A stretch of DNA of 64,000 nt from Sulfolobales archaeon. Lineage in GTDB: Archaea; Thermoproteota; Thermoprotei_A; Sulfolobales; NBVN01. The DNA lies in the NCBI GenBank assembly GCA_025058345.1, contig JANXEN010000004.1, positions 114,929 to 178,928 of the forward strand, read 5' to 3'. The first letter of the stretch is position 1, and each line of letters starts with the position of its first letter. A program made the translations under genes and the position numbers. The notes below the pieces were generated by a model, which did no database searches, was not told the origin of the DNA, and saw only the letters and a list, made by a program, of their open reading frames with translations. Positions 17,635 to 27,234 of the stretch are shown here, piece by piece.

Positions 17635-17781
17635 ATCTCATCGCCCCAGTTGATTTAAATTTCTATATTCTGACCTATTGTTAGCTTCCATCGTAGTAGG
17701 CTTTCGCCAAAATAGATGATGATATATTAACATAACACATCGACTTACACTTTTAGGTAAAACATTACAGCCTCCAGTTAC

Positions 17782-18768
17782 TTATGATGTTCCATAAATT
17801 TCCAGTAAAGTTTTTGGTGGCTTAATTACTAATGACGCAGCTCCTTTTAAGACCGTTTCACTCCCTAACTTAGTAGGTTTTATTTCGGGAAGTCTATTTA
17901 GGCTATATTGTTTTAATAGCTTTATCGCAGGTTCTATTATCAGCCCGTAATTGGCTAATGCTACCGATCCACCAATAGTTATCAATTCAGGGTCATAAGC
18001 ATTTACGATACTTGCTAGACCTGCAGCGTTTATTTTACATATCTCGTAACATATATCATTAAACAACTTACTGCCGGTTCTAACCCTATTGAAGAATTCC
18101 TCAGGCGTAGTTACTTCATCATCTAGTGAAACTATCGAATTTCGATGCTTGGTCGTTAAGTTCTTCATATAATGCTTAACGAACCTAGGTATACCACTAC
18201 CTGATGCGTATGCTTCCCAATGGCCTACCCCGCCACAGCCGCATCTTAATTCATCATCATAATTAATTACTAAGTGACCGACTTCATGTGCATTTCCATC
18301 CTTACCTAACATTAAATTATCGTTAATGACTACCCCACCACCGACACCGGTACTTATTGTTACGTAAACGACGTTGCTGTAATTGACTCCATGTCCAAAT
18401 GTTTTCTCACCCCAAACGCCTGCAACGCAGTCATTGACTACGTAGACATGATTTTTGTTAAATAGATCAATTAAAGGTTCTCTCAATCTAAAAGACCTCA
18501 ACTCTAAGTTTGGAGTATTCACGACCTCACCTCTCCTAATGTCAAGAGGTCCTATAGTACCAATCCCAATTCCTACAACTTCGTCACCGCTAAGTCCTAG
18601 GTCTCTAAGTAATTTGATACCTATATCATATATTACCTCGGCTATTGTATTCTTTCCCCCTTTAGAAGGAGTTCTTATGATATGGAGATTTCGGAGTTCC
18701 CCATCAAAGCTGTAGATGCCTACTCTTAAGTTAGTAGCGCCTAAATCAACAGCGATAACGTACTTCAA
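17782..18768 (-). CDS. ROK-family sugar kinase, probable glucokinase
   Basis: A 328-residue ROK kinase. The ATP loop is VDLGATNLRVGIYSFDG at the N-terminus, the catalytic Asp lies in VVNDCVAGVWGE, and ISTGVGGGVV is the second phosphate loop. The zinc segment reads GHLV...CGCGGVGHWEAYASG, with His in place of the usual third Cys. In Thermoproteota, ROK proteins are ATP-dependent glucokinases or hexokinases; the exact hexose is inferred. It is 26 bases downstream of valS on the same strand. Confidence 0.85.
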   Translation of the reverse strand: MKYVIAVDLGATNLRVGIYSFDGELRNLHIIRTPSKGGKNTIAEVIYDIGIKLLRDLGLSGDEVVGIGIGTIGPLDIRRGEVVNTPNLELRSFRLREPLIDLFNKNHVYVVNDCVAGVWGEKTFGHGVNYSNVVYVTISTGVGGGVVINDNLMLGKDGNAHEVGHLVINYDDELRCGCGGVGHWEAYASGSGIPRFVKHYMKNLTTKHRNSIVSLDDEVTTPEEFFNRVRTGSKLFNDICYEICKINAAGLASIVNAYDPELITIGGSVALANYGLIIEPAIKLLKQYSLNRLPEIKPTKLGSETVLKGAASLVIKPPKTLLEIYGTS

Positions 18769-18794
18769 GTAAGTCCCATATTAGTTTAAATAAG

Positions 18795-21242
18795 TCACTT
18801 ATATTTAACGTAAATCATGTCCCCTATCTTGATATATGGTTCTGCCGGGAGTCCTACTGCGACTTCTGAGAATCTATGTAGGTCTTTGAGTTCTTCCTTA
18901 ATCAGCTCTAATTCCTTAGGTATATATAGGGCTGCGTCGAGATTTTCGGAGAATTTTAAGTTATTCTCTTTCTTGTATTTCCAGATAATTGAGTTAGTTC
19001 TTACAAGCTTCATCATTAGGTCCGTATATTGAGTTTCGAATTGTATCTCCCTCTCATCTATTAACTGTGTATGAACGCCTTTAGGTCCATATAACTGCCG
19101 CCAAATAAAGTCAGTTATGAATGGAAGTATTGGCGCTAGAAGTTTGAGAATAGTCTTTAACGTCCTATGTAGTACGTACCATGCAGCCCTTACCTCCTCA
19201 ACGCTATAGTTGCCTAAGCCATACGCTCGTGTTTTCACCGCCTCAATGTAATTCGATGCGAACACATCCCAGGTTAAGGTGTAAAGCTCATTAATTGGTT
19301 CGTAAACATCGAGGTTCTCGTATGATTTAATTGTTTTCTCTGCAGTCTTCCACAAGTAATTAAGCATTGCCTCATCCAAAGGCCTCAATTTGAAGCCCTC
19401 ACTGACTTCGGGGAATGTCGATATGAATCTTGCTATGTTAAGTAGTTTAGTTATGTATAGTGTGCCTGTCTTAATAGACTTCTCAGACCATCTGTAATCA
19501 CTTCCTAAGCGGGATGCTGCAGCTGCCCAATATCTAAAGGCGTCAGCACCGTATTTCTCAATGAATTGTTCTGGATATATGACGTTACCCTTACTCTTAT
19601 GCATGGCTTCTCCCTTCTCATCGAGACCCATTCCGCTAATTCTAACCCACCTAAATGCAGGTTTATTAACTAGTTGATATGTCCTAAGTATTGTATAGTA
19701 CAGCCAGGTCCTTATGATGTCGTATCCTTGAGGTCTCATGGCGTTGGAGAGGGCCTTAATGGATAGTTCCCTATTACTTAGATAACCAGTGATGTAGAGC
19801 GGACTTACGGATGAGTCAAACCACGTGTCGAAGGTCTTTACCTCACCCATCAACGATTCCTTAGGGGCACCGCATTCAGGGCAGTTACTCATTGGAGCAT
19901 CTTCTGCCCAAGGCCTGTAGTATCTGTTGGGAGGCGGTAGTATCTTACTCCCGCACTTACTGCATATCCATACAGGGATTTCAGTCCCGTAAAACCTAGA
20001 CCTAGATATAGGCCAATCCATACTTATTGAGTTTATCCAATTAATCAGCTTTATTTTATGTTCTTCAGGCCTGAACTCCATTTCATCAATAAGCCTTAGC
20101 AGTGCGTCCTTAAACTCTAATTGCTTTAGGAAGTATTCCTCCATATGTATATACTCTACTGGTGTTTTACATCTCCAACACACAGGTATTTCATGTATAT
20201 ATTCTTCGGACCTCTCTATGTAGCCATTGGCGTTTAATACATCTACGATTTTCTTCTTGGCTTCCCTTACCGTAAGACCTTTAAGGAAACTGCCAGCGTT
20301 ATCGTTCATAGTGCCATCAGCATTAATTAAAATTCTCGGTGTGAGGCCTAACTCCCTGAAAAGTCTTACATCATTTATATCACCATAGCTACATATCATA
20401 ACTAAGCCGGTACCGAATTCGGGTTTGGCATAACTGTGTTCTAAAACAGGCACTGCTCTATCGTAGATCGGTAGCACTAACTCCTTACCATTTAGGTGTT
20501 TATATCTGTTATCGTCGGGATTGTAAATCACGGCATCACAGGCACCTATGAGCTCAGGTCTTGAAGTAGCTATTACGACGTACTCGTTCGATCCCTTCAC
20601 ATAGAACTTAACGTAGTAAAGCTTAGCTCTTTCTTCAGCGAACTCTACCTCAGCTTCTGCTAGTGAGGTCCTACATCTAGGGCACCAACTAACAGGTCTT
20701 TCAGACACGTATATGAGGCCCTTATTCCATAATTCTACGAATGTAGTTTGGGTTAACTTCCTGTATTGCTCGGAGTCAGTTCCGGACTTCCAATAACTAA
20801 ATGAGCATCCAATCCTAATCCACACGCTCACTAAATCCTTCTCAAGTTCGTCTAAAACATCTTTACACATATTGAGGAACTTAACTCTACCATCCTTAGT
20901 TTTAGCTATCTCGGATGCTACTACGTTGAACTTCCTTTCAACAGCTACTTCAACAGGAAGACCATTCCTATCAGCGTAAAAAGGTACTAGAACTCGGTAC
21001 CCCCTCATCCTAAAGAATCTCGCAACCATGTCTATCTGCGCGTAATGAGCTGCTTGTGCAACTCCCCACTTACCGGAAGGGTAGGGAGGGGGTGTATCGA
21101 TCACCACGGTCTTTTCATCTCTGAGGTCAACTACCTGATCGTATAACCCTTCAGACCTCCATATCTTAATTAATTCTAGTTCATTATTGACGTTCCATCT
21201 AGTCACATCAAATCTGGGCCTCATCGTAGAGATAACCATCAC
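18795..21242 (-). CDS. valS: valyl-tRNA synthetase with altered HIGH motif
   Basis: An 815-residue class I aminoacyl-tRNA synthetase of the valine type. VIDTPPPYPSGKW is followed by GVAQAAHYAQIDM where the HIGH box should be, so HIGH reads GVAQ (residues 60-63). DRNGLPVEV, the CP1 editing domain, two CxxC zinc segments (WCPRCR and CSKCG...CPECG) and MHKSKGNVIYPEQF (KMSKS equivalent, near residue 550) are present. The C-terminus lacks the long coiled coil of bacterial ValRS. No other valS is seen in the window, so this is probably the housekeeping enzyme of a divergent archaeal ValRS lineage. Confidence 0.9.
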   Translation of the reverse strand: MMVISTMRPRFDVTRWNVNNELELIKIWRSEGLYDQVVDLRDEKTVVIDTPPPYPSGKWGVAQAAHYAQIDMVARFFRMRGYRVLVPFYADRNGLPVEVAVERKFNVVASEIAKTKDGRVKFLNMCKDVLDELEKDLVSVWIRIGCSFSYWKSGTDSEQYRKLTQTTFVELWNKGLIYVSERPVSWCPRCRTSLAEAEVEFAEERAKLYYVKFYVKGSNEYVVIATSRPELIGACDAVIYNPDDNRYKHLNGKELVLPIYDRAVPVLEHSYAKPEFGTGLVMICSYGDINDVRLFRELGLTPRILINADGTMNDNAGSFLKGLTVREAKKKIVDVLNANGYIERSEEYIHEIPVCWRCKTPVEYIHMEEYFLKQLEFKDALLRLIDEMEFRPEEHKIKLINWINSISMDWPISRSRFYGTEIPVWICSKCGSKILPPPNRYYRPWAEDAPMSNCPECGAPKESLMGEVKTFDTWFDSSVSPLYITGYLSNRELSIKALSNAMRPQGYDIIRTWLYYTILRTYQLVNKPAFRWVRISGMGLDEKGEAMHKSKGNVIYPEQFIEKYGADAFRYWAAAASRLGSDYRWSEKSIKTGTLYITKLLNIARFISTFPEVSEGFKLRPLDEAMLNYLWKTAEKTIKSYENLDVYEPINELYTLTWDVFASNYIEAVKTRAYGLGNYSVEEVRAAWYVLHRTLKTILKLLAPILPFITDFIWRQLYGPKGVHTQLIDEREIQFETQYTDLMMKLVRTNSIIWKYKKENNLKFSENLDAALYIPKELELIKEELKDLHRFSEVAVGLPAEPYIKIGDMIYVKYK

Positions 21243-21318
21243 CTAGGACTACCTTAATCTATAATTAATTAAGCTTTAAAATATTAAATCTTCAGGGCTA
21301 ATGGGATTTAGGTGTTAA

Positions 21319-22470
21319 GTGGTGAGGAAATCCGCGATCATAGCTTTTCTGTCGCTCGGCATGGTTTCATTGTTCGCGGACATATGTTATGAGGGTATGA
21401 GGTCCGTCATAGGTTCTTATATGGAGTTTTTGGGGTTTTCGGTTATCTTTACTGGTTTGGTCGGGGCTGCCGAGTTTGTTGGTTATTTAGCTAGAGTTGG
21501 GAGTGGTTTATTAGCTACTGTATTGAAGTCTAGTAAAGTGTATTGGGGGCTGATATTTGTTGGTTACTTAACTAATTTTGCGGTTCCTGCATTAGCGTTA
21601 GTTAATAGGTGGGACTTAATTATGCTTCTAATTCTCGTTGAGAGGTTCGGTAAGGGTTTAAGATCACCCGTTAGGGATGTAGTACTTGCTGAGGTGACTG
21701 AGGGGGTAGGTAAGGGGAAGGGGTTCGGAATACATGAGTTTCTTGACCAGTTGGGAGCTTTTGCAGGACCGTTATTTGTTGCTTGGGCGTTACTTTCAAC
21801 CAACAGTTACTCATATGCCTACTCCATGTTAGCCATACCTGTGCTTGTTTCCTTAGTATTCCTCACTTTAGCGTTTGTGAGTTACCCACAAATCAGATCC
21901 GTCAATAAGGCAGCTGTTAGGGGGAACGTACCACGTAACTTAATGCTGTACATGTTTGCATCGTCTTTAATTTTCCTAGGATTTATTCACTGGTCTATAA
22001 TTTCATATCACTTCAGAGCCAGCAATGCTTTACTGGATTATCAAATAGCGTTAGCGTACAGCATAGCTATGGTAGTAGATGCTGCTGTAGCTATACCAAT
22101 AGGTGTGTTTTACGATAAAGTCGGCTTAAAGTCTTTACTGCCTACACCTTTAGCAATAATGTTGTTAGTTATAGCCTTAACTTTCTCTACCCCCCTCACC
22201 TTCATATTCACGGCAATCCTATGGGGGTTTGCGATGTCTATCTACGAAACAGTTATGAGAGCAGCATTAGCAGATCTAGTCGAGCCTTCAAGTAGGGCAC
22301 TTGCTTACAGCATATTTAACGTAGCTACTGGGATTTCCTGGATGTTAGGTTCCATCGTAGTAGCATATCTCTACAGCATATCTTGGCACTTACTTCTTGG
22401 CTTCGTATTCATAGCTGAAGGAGCTTCTTTAATACTACTAATCCAACTCATCAAATCATCTGGAAGATAA
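21319..22470 (+). CDS. major facilitator superfamily transporter
   Basis: A 383-residue membrane protein with about twelve predicted helices. It opens with SLFADICYEGMRSVIGSY, a recognisable stretch of one archaeal/bacterial MFS subgroup. A loop FGKGLRSPVRDVVLAE follows helix 4, and a second half-repeat has FYDKVGLKSLLP. Substrate cannot be predicted. GTG codons at 21319 and 21322 are both possible starts. Confidence 0.82.
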   Translation: MVRKSAIIAFLSLGMVSLFADICYEGMRSVIGSYMEFLGFSVIFTGLVGAAEFVGYLARVGSGLLATVLKSSKVYWGLIFVGYLTNFAVPALALVNRWDLIMLLILVERFGKGLRSPVRDVVLAEVTEGVGKGKGFGIHEFLDQLGAFAGPLFVAWALLSTNSYSYAYSMLAIPVLVSLVFLTLAFVSYPQIRSVNKAAVRGNVPRNLMLYMFASSLIFLGFIHWSIISYHFRASNALLDYQIALAYSIAMVVDAAVAIPIGVFYDKVGLKSLLPTPLAIMLLVIALTFSTPLTFIFTAILWGFAMSIYETVMRAALADLVEPSSRALAYSIFNVATGISWMLGSIVVAYLYSISWHLLLGFVFIAEGASLILLIQLIKSSGR

Positions 22471-22537
22471 TCCATTTATTCAGCAGTTACCGTAACGTAG
22501 GTGTATTTAGCGAGATCCGTATAACTAGTGTTCAGCA

Positions 22538-23077
22538 TTACTCAGAATCACTATCTAGACATAGGTCCTCCCTACATCTAACTAAGGATGAGGAATCTAT
22601 ATTAGTTGGAGGTTCCTTAAGGACCTTCATTAAGGTATCCCTCAACATCTTCCTAACTCTATATACGTCAATTAAGTTTGATGCTATGTCCTTCACCTTA
22701 TCCATGTCAGCCTCATTAGCACTACTTCCTAACCCGTTAATTAACCTCTTAATGAGCTTTTCAGCTATCTCATCGCAGTGTATCAAAGCCATCGAAGTAT
22801 GCTTAAGAAAACACCAAAAACTTTCAGCGCTTCCTCTGAATTCCGGATCTGTAGATGATTTAGCAACCTGTAGATTGTTAAATAATATATCCCCTATATC
22901 CTTCCTGCAAGACCTTAGAGCGTTTATTAGTTCAGGAATTACTGGCTTACCCTGAGAGGTCTCTATCTCTAGAAGGTGTTGCTCAGCGTGAGCTATGTGG
23001 GCGATAGCGTAGATCAGTTCTTCAAGTAAAGCTTCCTCCCAAACACCTCCAACTCTTAATACATTAGACATCGGCAT
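22538..23077 (-). CDS. uncharacterised all-helical protein rich in His/Glu
   Basis: A 179-residue protein that I do not recognise. It looks entirely helical. Helix 1 (WEEALLEELIYAIAHIAHAEQHLLEI) carries E, H, H, E and H on one face. A later helix has CFLKHTSMALIHCDEIAEK, and the tail ends CREDLCLDSDSE. The spaced His and Glu residues recall four-helix-bundle metal sites, but no family motif is certain. A TATA-like CTATAAGAATTAAAG lies about 25 bases before the ATG at 23077, predicting a leaderless transcript. It diverges from the GalT-like gene. Confidence 0.65.
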   Translation of the reverse strand: MPMSNVLRVGGVWEEALLEELIYAIAHIAHAEQHLLEIETSQGKPVIPELINALRSCRKDIGDILFNNLQVAKSSTDPEFRGSAESFWCFLKHTSMALIHCDEIAEKLIKRLINGLGSSANEADMDKVKDIASNLIDVYRVRKMLRDTLMKVLKEPPTNIDSSSLVRCREDLCLDSDSE

Positions 23078-23183
23078 CCTAAAAAAGTAGTGCTTTAATT
23101 CTTATAGGTTTTACCAGTCATTTGCTGATGTGAGAAGCGTTTTAAAGAATTGATGGCTGAGAAGTACTTGGTAAGATATAGTA

Positions 23184-24194
23184 ATGGGTAGAGTTAGGAG
23201 AGACCCAATAGTCCTTAATAGGATGAGCGTAATATCTCACGTTAGGGCTTTAAGACCTAAAGAATTGACCGTCGTTAAGCACGAGTCCCCGAGCCTTCCT
23301 AAATGTCCCTTCTGCCAAGGTAATGAGGACGTAACTCCTCCAGCCACTTTAGTGGTTAAATACGGCGACAGCGGGTTAAGCTTCCTTAAAGATGACGGAG
23401 ATTATAGAATAAGGGATTGGTTAGTTAGGATCTTCCCAAATAAATACCCTATCTTCAGTAAAGATGGGTTTAACGGATACGGACATCATGAGGTTGTTGT
23501 TGAACACCCACAACATGACGTTAATCCCTACAACATGACATTGGGTCATTTAATAGTGGTTCTCACTGCAACCCTCCATAGAATTAAGGAACTCCATAAC
23601 GATCCGGCAGTTAAGCATGTATATTTGTTTAAGAACTTCGGTGGTGGAGGCGGTGCTAGTATAACACATTCGCACACCCAATTAACAGCTACCTCGATCG
23701 TATTGCCTAGCGTTTATGAAGAGATTAGATACTCTAAACTCTTTAACTCTAAGTTTAGGAGCTGCCCATACTGCGAATTGATAAGGAAGGAGGTGAGGTC
23801 GCCTAGACTAGTATATGCGAATAAACACTTCATAGTAGTTACTTCCTACGCTCCCAGAAATTCACATGAGGTATGGATATTGCCTTTAAACCATTCGCCA
23901 AGACCTCTAGATATATCCAAAGAGGAGGTTACGTCATTGGCTGATGCATTACTTAAGTTGATGAGAGCATACAATAAGTGTTTAGGGAATATAGACTTTA
24001 ACTTATGGTTACATATGTCGCCTAAAGCTGATGAATACAACGAGTTCTATCACTGGCATATAGAAGTTCTACCTGCTACAGTTCTTTGGGGCGGATTAGA
24101 GAAGGGAGGTAACGTTTATGTAGTCACAACAAGTCCTGAAGACTCTGCAAGGGAATTAAGGGATTGCCTAAAGTGGGTCACCGTCCCTAACTAA
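23184..24194 (+). CDS. galT: galactose-1-phosphate uridylyltransferase-like nucleotidyltransferase (HIT superfamily)
   Basis: A 336-residue GalT-like protein. It has the zinc pairs CPFC (near residue 35) and CPYC (near residue 195), the active-site segment THSHTQLTATS (HxHxQ with the nucleophilic His) and FYHWHIEVLP near the C-terminus. GalT exchanges UMP between UDP-glucose and galactose-1-phosphate; archaeal relatives may use other sugar phosphates. The active site reads HSH where most GalT proteins have HPH. The 3' end overlaps a convergent small gene by 27 bases. Confidence 0.85.
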   Translation: MGRVRRDPIVLNRMSVISHVRALRPKELTVVKHESPSLPKCPFCQGNEDVTPPATLVVKYGDSGLSFLKDDGDYRIRDWLVRIFPNKYPIFSKDGFNGYGHHEVVVEHPQHDVNPYNMTLGHLIVVLTATLHRIKELHNDPAVKHVYLFKNFGGGGGASITHSHTQLTATSIVLPSVYEEIRYSKLFNSKFRSCPYCELIRKEVRSPRLVYANKHFIVVTSYAPRNSHEVWILPLNHSPRPLDISKEEVTSLADALLKLMRAYNKCLGNIDFNLWLHMSPKADEYNEFYHWHIEVLPATVLWGGLEKGGNVYVVTTSPEDSARELRDCLKWVTVPN

Positions 24195-24446
24195 GGCATT
24201 CACAAGTTCTTCATCTATATACATAACGGCTACCTTAATTACGTTCTCAAGAGTTGGGTTCTTCCTAACCTTTACTATTAATCCCTTTCTTTCAGGGTTT
24301 TCAGCGATGATTAACCTAGCTATGAGTTCGAAAAGCTTCCTACCTTCAGAATTTAATAAGCCGTCCTTACTGAAGAAAAGGGTGTAGTTGGTTAAGAGCT
24401 TAGTAAGTAACGACTCAATATTTTTATGCGAGGTTTCTGAGTTCAA
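24168..24446 (-). CDS. small hypothetical protein downstream of nitroreductase
   Basis: A 92-residue acidic helical protein, not recognised. The TTG start overlaps the nitroreductase stop in a TTGA arrangement, supporting co-translation and hence a real gene. Its 3' end overlaps the convergent GalT-like gene by 27 bases. The sequence has helical stretches (NIESLLTKLLTNYTL, KLFELIARLIIAE) and no metal or catalytic motif. Confidence 0.55.
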   Translation of the reverse strand: MNSETSHKNIESLLTKLLTNYTLFFSKDGLLNSEGRKLFELIARLIIAENPERKGLIVKVRKNPTLENVIKVAVMYIDEELVNALVRDGDPL

Positions 24447-24964
24447 TGTATGAACTCACTGCCGAACCTATTGAGATATACGATATCCTTCAAATCCTTC
24501 CTCTTCTTCGCAATAGGTACTTCATCAGGGAATCCTAAAGCTAACATAGCTATCGGTATGTAGTTCTTCGGTAATCCAACAATTTCTTGTACATCGCTAA
24601 TGTTTCTAAGTGTTTGCAGCCAAACACTACCAAGCCCTACTGCATGAGCAGCTAGCATTAACTGCATAGTGGCATTAGCGCAATCAACTTGATAAGACTC
24701 GGGGGAAACCTCGTTATTACATGCTACAACTATACCCACTGGAGCGTTTTCTAAGGGTTTTGCCCATACGTGGACGTTCGCTAACTTCTTCTTAACTTCA
24801 CTATCCTTTACTACCACGAAGATCCAAGGCTGCGAATTACGAGCACTGGGCGCATACCTAGCAACATCTAATATCTGGATCAGCAATTCATCAGGAATGG
24901 GATTCGGTTTAAACTTCCTAACACTTCTCCTAGATAAGAGGAAATTCAACATATCACTAACCAT
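24443..24964 (-). CDS. nitroreductase-family FMN oxidoreductase
   Basis: Flavin-dependent oxidoreductase of 173 residues using the ATG at 24962-24964, which has GGTG six bases upstream; a GTG start at 24976 is also possible. The family start RRSVRKFKPNPIP, the FMN-binding APSARNSQPW and the C-terminal LGFPDEVP are typical. These enzymes reduce quinones, nitro compounds or cofactor rings using NAD(P)H; the true substrate is unknown. It is coupled to the small hypothetical gene at 24168. Confidence 0.88.
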   Translation of the reverse strand: MVSDMLNFLLSRRSVRKFKPNPIPDELLIQILDVARYAPSARNSQPWIFVVVKDSEVKKKLANVHVWAKPLENAPVGIVVACNNEVSPESYQVDCANATMQLMLAAHAVGLGSVWLQTLRNISDVQEIVGLPKNYIPIAMLALGFPDEVPIAKKRKDLKDIVYLNRFGSEFIH

Positions 24965-25069
24965 TTTATGCACCACTGATTACTCTACATTAAACTGTTT
25001 TAAATGTTTGCACAGTAATTCGAATTTATGAAATAAATTAAAAAGGTGGAATTACTTTTGATGATGTAG

Positions 25070-25486
25070 TTACTTCTTCTTAAGTGAGTGTGGTCGGGCT
25101 ATTACCCAGTACTCTTCAGGCCACTTAGCGTCTTTCGGGTCATTATACACCCACATAAATTCGAACGGGGTTGCAGGGTCTAATGATTCGTATCCGTGGG
25201 GAGTTCCAGCGGGAACTATGATCGCCTCACCCTCCCTTAGGATGTACTCCTCACCATCAACTACGAATTTCCCAACACCATGTGTTACAACCATCATTTC
25301 ATCACTATTTGGATGTACATGTGGTGGCATACCTTTACATGCTGATTGACATACAGTAATGCCGACCGCAACTCCTTTAAATCCGGTTATATCAGGTAGT
25401 GAGATTATTTTCACTATTCGATTAGGGTTCGATTTATGATATACGAATTCTTGATCCTCGATCTTAAGGACTTTAGCTTTAGCCAT
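25070..25486 (-). CDS. cupin-domain protein
   Basis: A 138-residue single cupin. The first metal motif is HVHPNSDEMMVVTHGVG and the second is GTPHGYESL, giving the usual three His and one Glu ligands. The segment CQSACKGMPP ahead of the first motif contains two extra cysteines. Small cupins of this form serve as isomerases, dioxygenases or binding proteins; no function can be assigned. It diverges from the Nramp-like gene, with a palindrome in the shared promoter. Confidence 0.85.
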   Translation of the reverse strand: MAKAKVLKIEDQEFVYHKSNPNRIVKIISLPDITGFKGVAVGITVCQSACKGMPPHVHPNSDEMMVVTHGVGKFVVDGEEYILREGEAIIVPAGTPHGYESLDPATPFEFMWVYNDPKDAKWPEEYWVIARPHSLKKK

Positions 25487-25530
25487 ATATTAAACACCAA
25501 GTAATAATGGAATTGGATGGTTTTTAAGTC

Positions 25531-25540
25531 TTACATGTAA
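25531..25540. promoter_or_regulatory. TTACATGTAA palindrome upstream of the cupin promoter
   Basis: TTACATGTAA is a perfect ten-base palindrome next to the minus-strand TATA-like ACTTAAAAACC (about 25520-25530) of the cupin gene, and about 45 bases upstream of the plus-strand TATA-like sequence of the Nramp-like gene. It shares the TTACAT/ATGTAA half-site with the palindrome at 6771-6792, so one regulator could serve both, though this is speculative. Confidence 0.35.
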
Positions 25541-25636
25541 TGTATTAAATAATGTAGGTTTAAGCTATTTTAACTTATATAAAAAGTATAAATGAAGCAA
25601 TACTTAAAGTTTAAGAGTTTTTACTTTTTTGGTGTT

Positions 25637-27136
25637 ATGGTGTCCAATAAGGAACAGTTTATAGAGTTTGAGAAGTTATACACGGAGGTCCTCCAAACCG
25701 CTCCAGAACCTCCAGAGGAGTTAAAGAAGATAAGTTTAGGAAGTATATCTAAGTACTTCGGTTTCGGAGCTCTAATAGCTGCGATCGGTGTAGGTTCAGG
25801 GGAACTTATATGGACTCCAAGAGCTGCAGCAGCCTTCGGTTACGTCATTACATGGGCCTTCTTCTACGGTGTTTGGACGAAGGCAGTCATACAGTATTTA
25901 GGGATGAAGCTCTTCACAATCACTGGCGAACCACCATCGCATGCATTAAAGAGGGTTTTCGGCGGGTGGTTAGTGATATTCTTAGCTGCTATGTTCGTTG
26001 CTGTCACACCTTTCTGGTTTGTTTCGCTAGGAACTCTTTCATCTCAGATCGTAATTAATTCATTAGGTCTACCTACCGCGCAACAGACACCTATATTCTT
26101 CGTAATACTAGCGATTTCGGTATTCATGGTTGTGTTCTCCGCGTATTTGAAGAAAGCTCTTAAGATCCTTGAGTGGGTTCAGAGCAGTGTAATGATAATT
26201 ATGTTGGTCTTCTTCTGGATAGCTGTTGGTGTTGCTGTAAGGCCTGATTGGCTTTCGTTCTTTAAATACATGTTCGTACCTGTTCTACCTCCTGATTACG
26301 AACCTTGGGTTAAGCAGGTGGCTAGGGATATTGCTGCTACTCCCGTTATGTGGTTTATACTCCCAGCTTTAGGAGCTTTAGGGGCTGGAGCTCACGAATA
26401 CATAGGTTATACAGCTGTATTCGATGAGAAAGGTTGGGGTGTTCCTGCATCACCTAAGTGGGAAGTACTTAGAAAAGCGTTCTACAACATACCTAGAACT
26501 TTTAAATTACCTATACCTACTTCAGGTGAGATGAGGATAAAACTTGATGCGTGGAGGAAAGCACCGCTTCTTACGGTATTGATAGGCTTTATAGCTTTAT
26601 GGGTGTCGACGACTCCGGCTATAATACTTGCTATTGAGGTGCTTAGGCCTCAGCACTTAATTCCCAGCGGAGTTAGGTTAACAGCGGTGCAGGCTGAGTG
26701 GCTAAGGATAATACATCCTTCGTTAACGGTTCTATGGTGGATTGGGGCGTTCGTAGCTATATGGGGAACCTTCTACGGTGTATTTGAAGTGTATGTTTGG
26801 ACTTTACATGACTTCCTAAGGGCGTTTAAGAAGTTTGAGAACTTAAGCAGGAATACTGTTAGGAAGTATTTATGGCCTTACTACGTTGTAGCCACAGTCC
26901 TACTCTACTCGACAGGGTTTTCAGTCCCGTTCCTAGCGACGTTCGCATCCGCTGTGTTAAATATATTCTCAACAGGTGTGTGGGGACTTGCGCTCATATA
27001 TCTAGATCGCACGCAACTACCTAAGGAATTCAGAGCACCTTTATGGTACATACTGTTCACGTTAATCGGTGCAATACTCTACGCCTTCTGGGGATTAACT
27101 AACATGATTCAGGCTTTTGGAATCTCACCATATTAA
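25637..27136 (+). CDS. Nramp-like polytopic transporter
   Basis: A roughly 499-residue membrane protein with about eleven helices. A cytoplasmic N-terminus is followed by AAIGVGSGELIWTPRAAAAFG, the position of helix 1 in Nramp-family carriers. The classical DPGN metal motif is replaced by GSGEL, as in the divergent Nramp-like group, so divalent metal transport is unproven. The region GALGAGAHEYIGY resembles the family's helix 6. A frame opens at ATG 25592, but the TATA-like TTATATAAAAAG near 25575 and GGTG before 25637 favour the later ATG. Confidence 0.62.
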   Translation: MVSNKEQFIEFEKLYTEVLQTAPEPPEELKKISLGSISKYFGFGALIAAIGVGSGELIWTPRAAAAFGYVITWAFFYGVWTKAVIQYLGMKLFTITGEPPSHALKRVFGGWLVIFLAAMFVAVTPFWFVSLGTLSSQIVINSLGLPTAQQTPIFFVILAISVFMVVFSAYLKKALKILEWVQSSVMIIMLVFFWIAVGVAVRPDWLSFFKYMFVPVLPPDYEPWVKQVARDIAATPVMWFILPALGALGAGAHEYIGYTAVFDEKGWGVPASPKWEVLRKAFYNIPRTFKLPIPTSGEMRIKLDAWRKAPLLTVLIGFIALWVSTTPAIILAIEVLRPQHLIPSGVRLTAVQAEWLRIIHPSLTVLWWIGAFVAIWGTFYGVFEVYVWTLHDFLRAFKKFENLSRNTVRKYLWPYYVVATVLLYSTGFSVPFLATFASAVLNIFSTGVWGLALIYLDRTQLPKEFRAPLWYILFTLIGAILYAFWGLTNMIQAFGISPY

Positions 27137-27234
27137 GGTGCGACAATCTAAATTCATTTTTATCCACACTTCCATTTAAATGAAGTTTCATCATAGATTT
27201 AATTTCTAATACATCCTATCTCTATTGACCTACT

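Noticed and set aside
17635-17781. ATGATGA resembling a C box of a C/D guide RNA.
   Set aside because: No matching D box or paired C'/D' boxes at proper distance.
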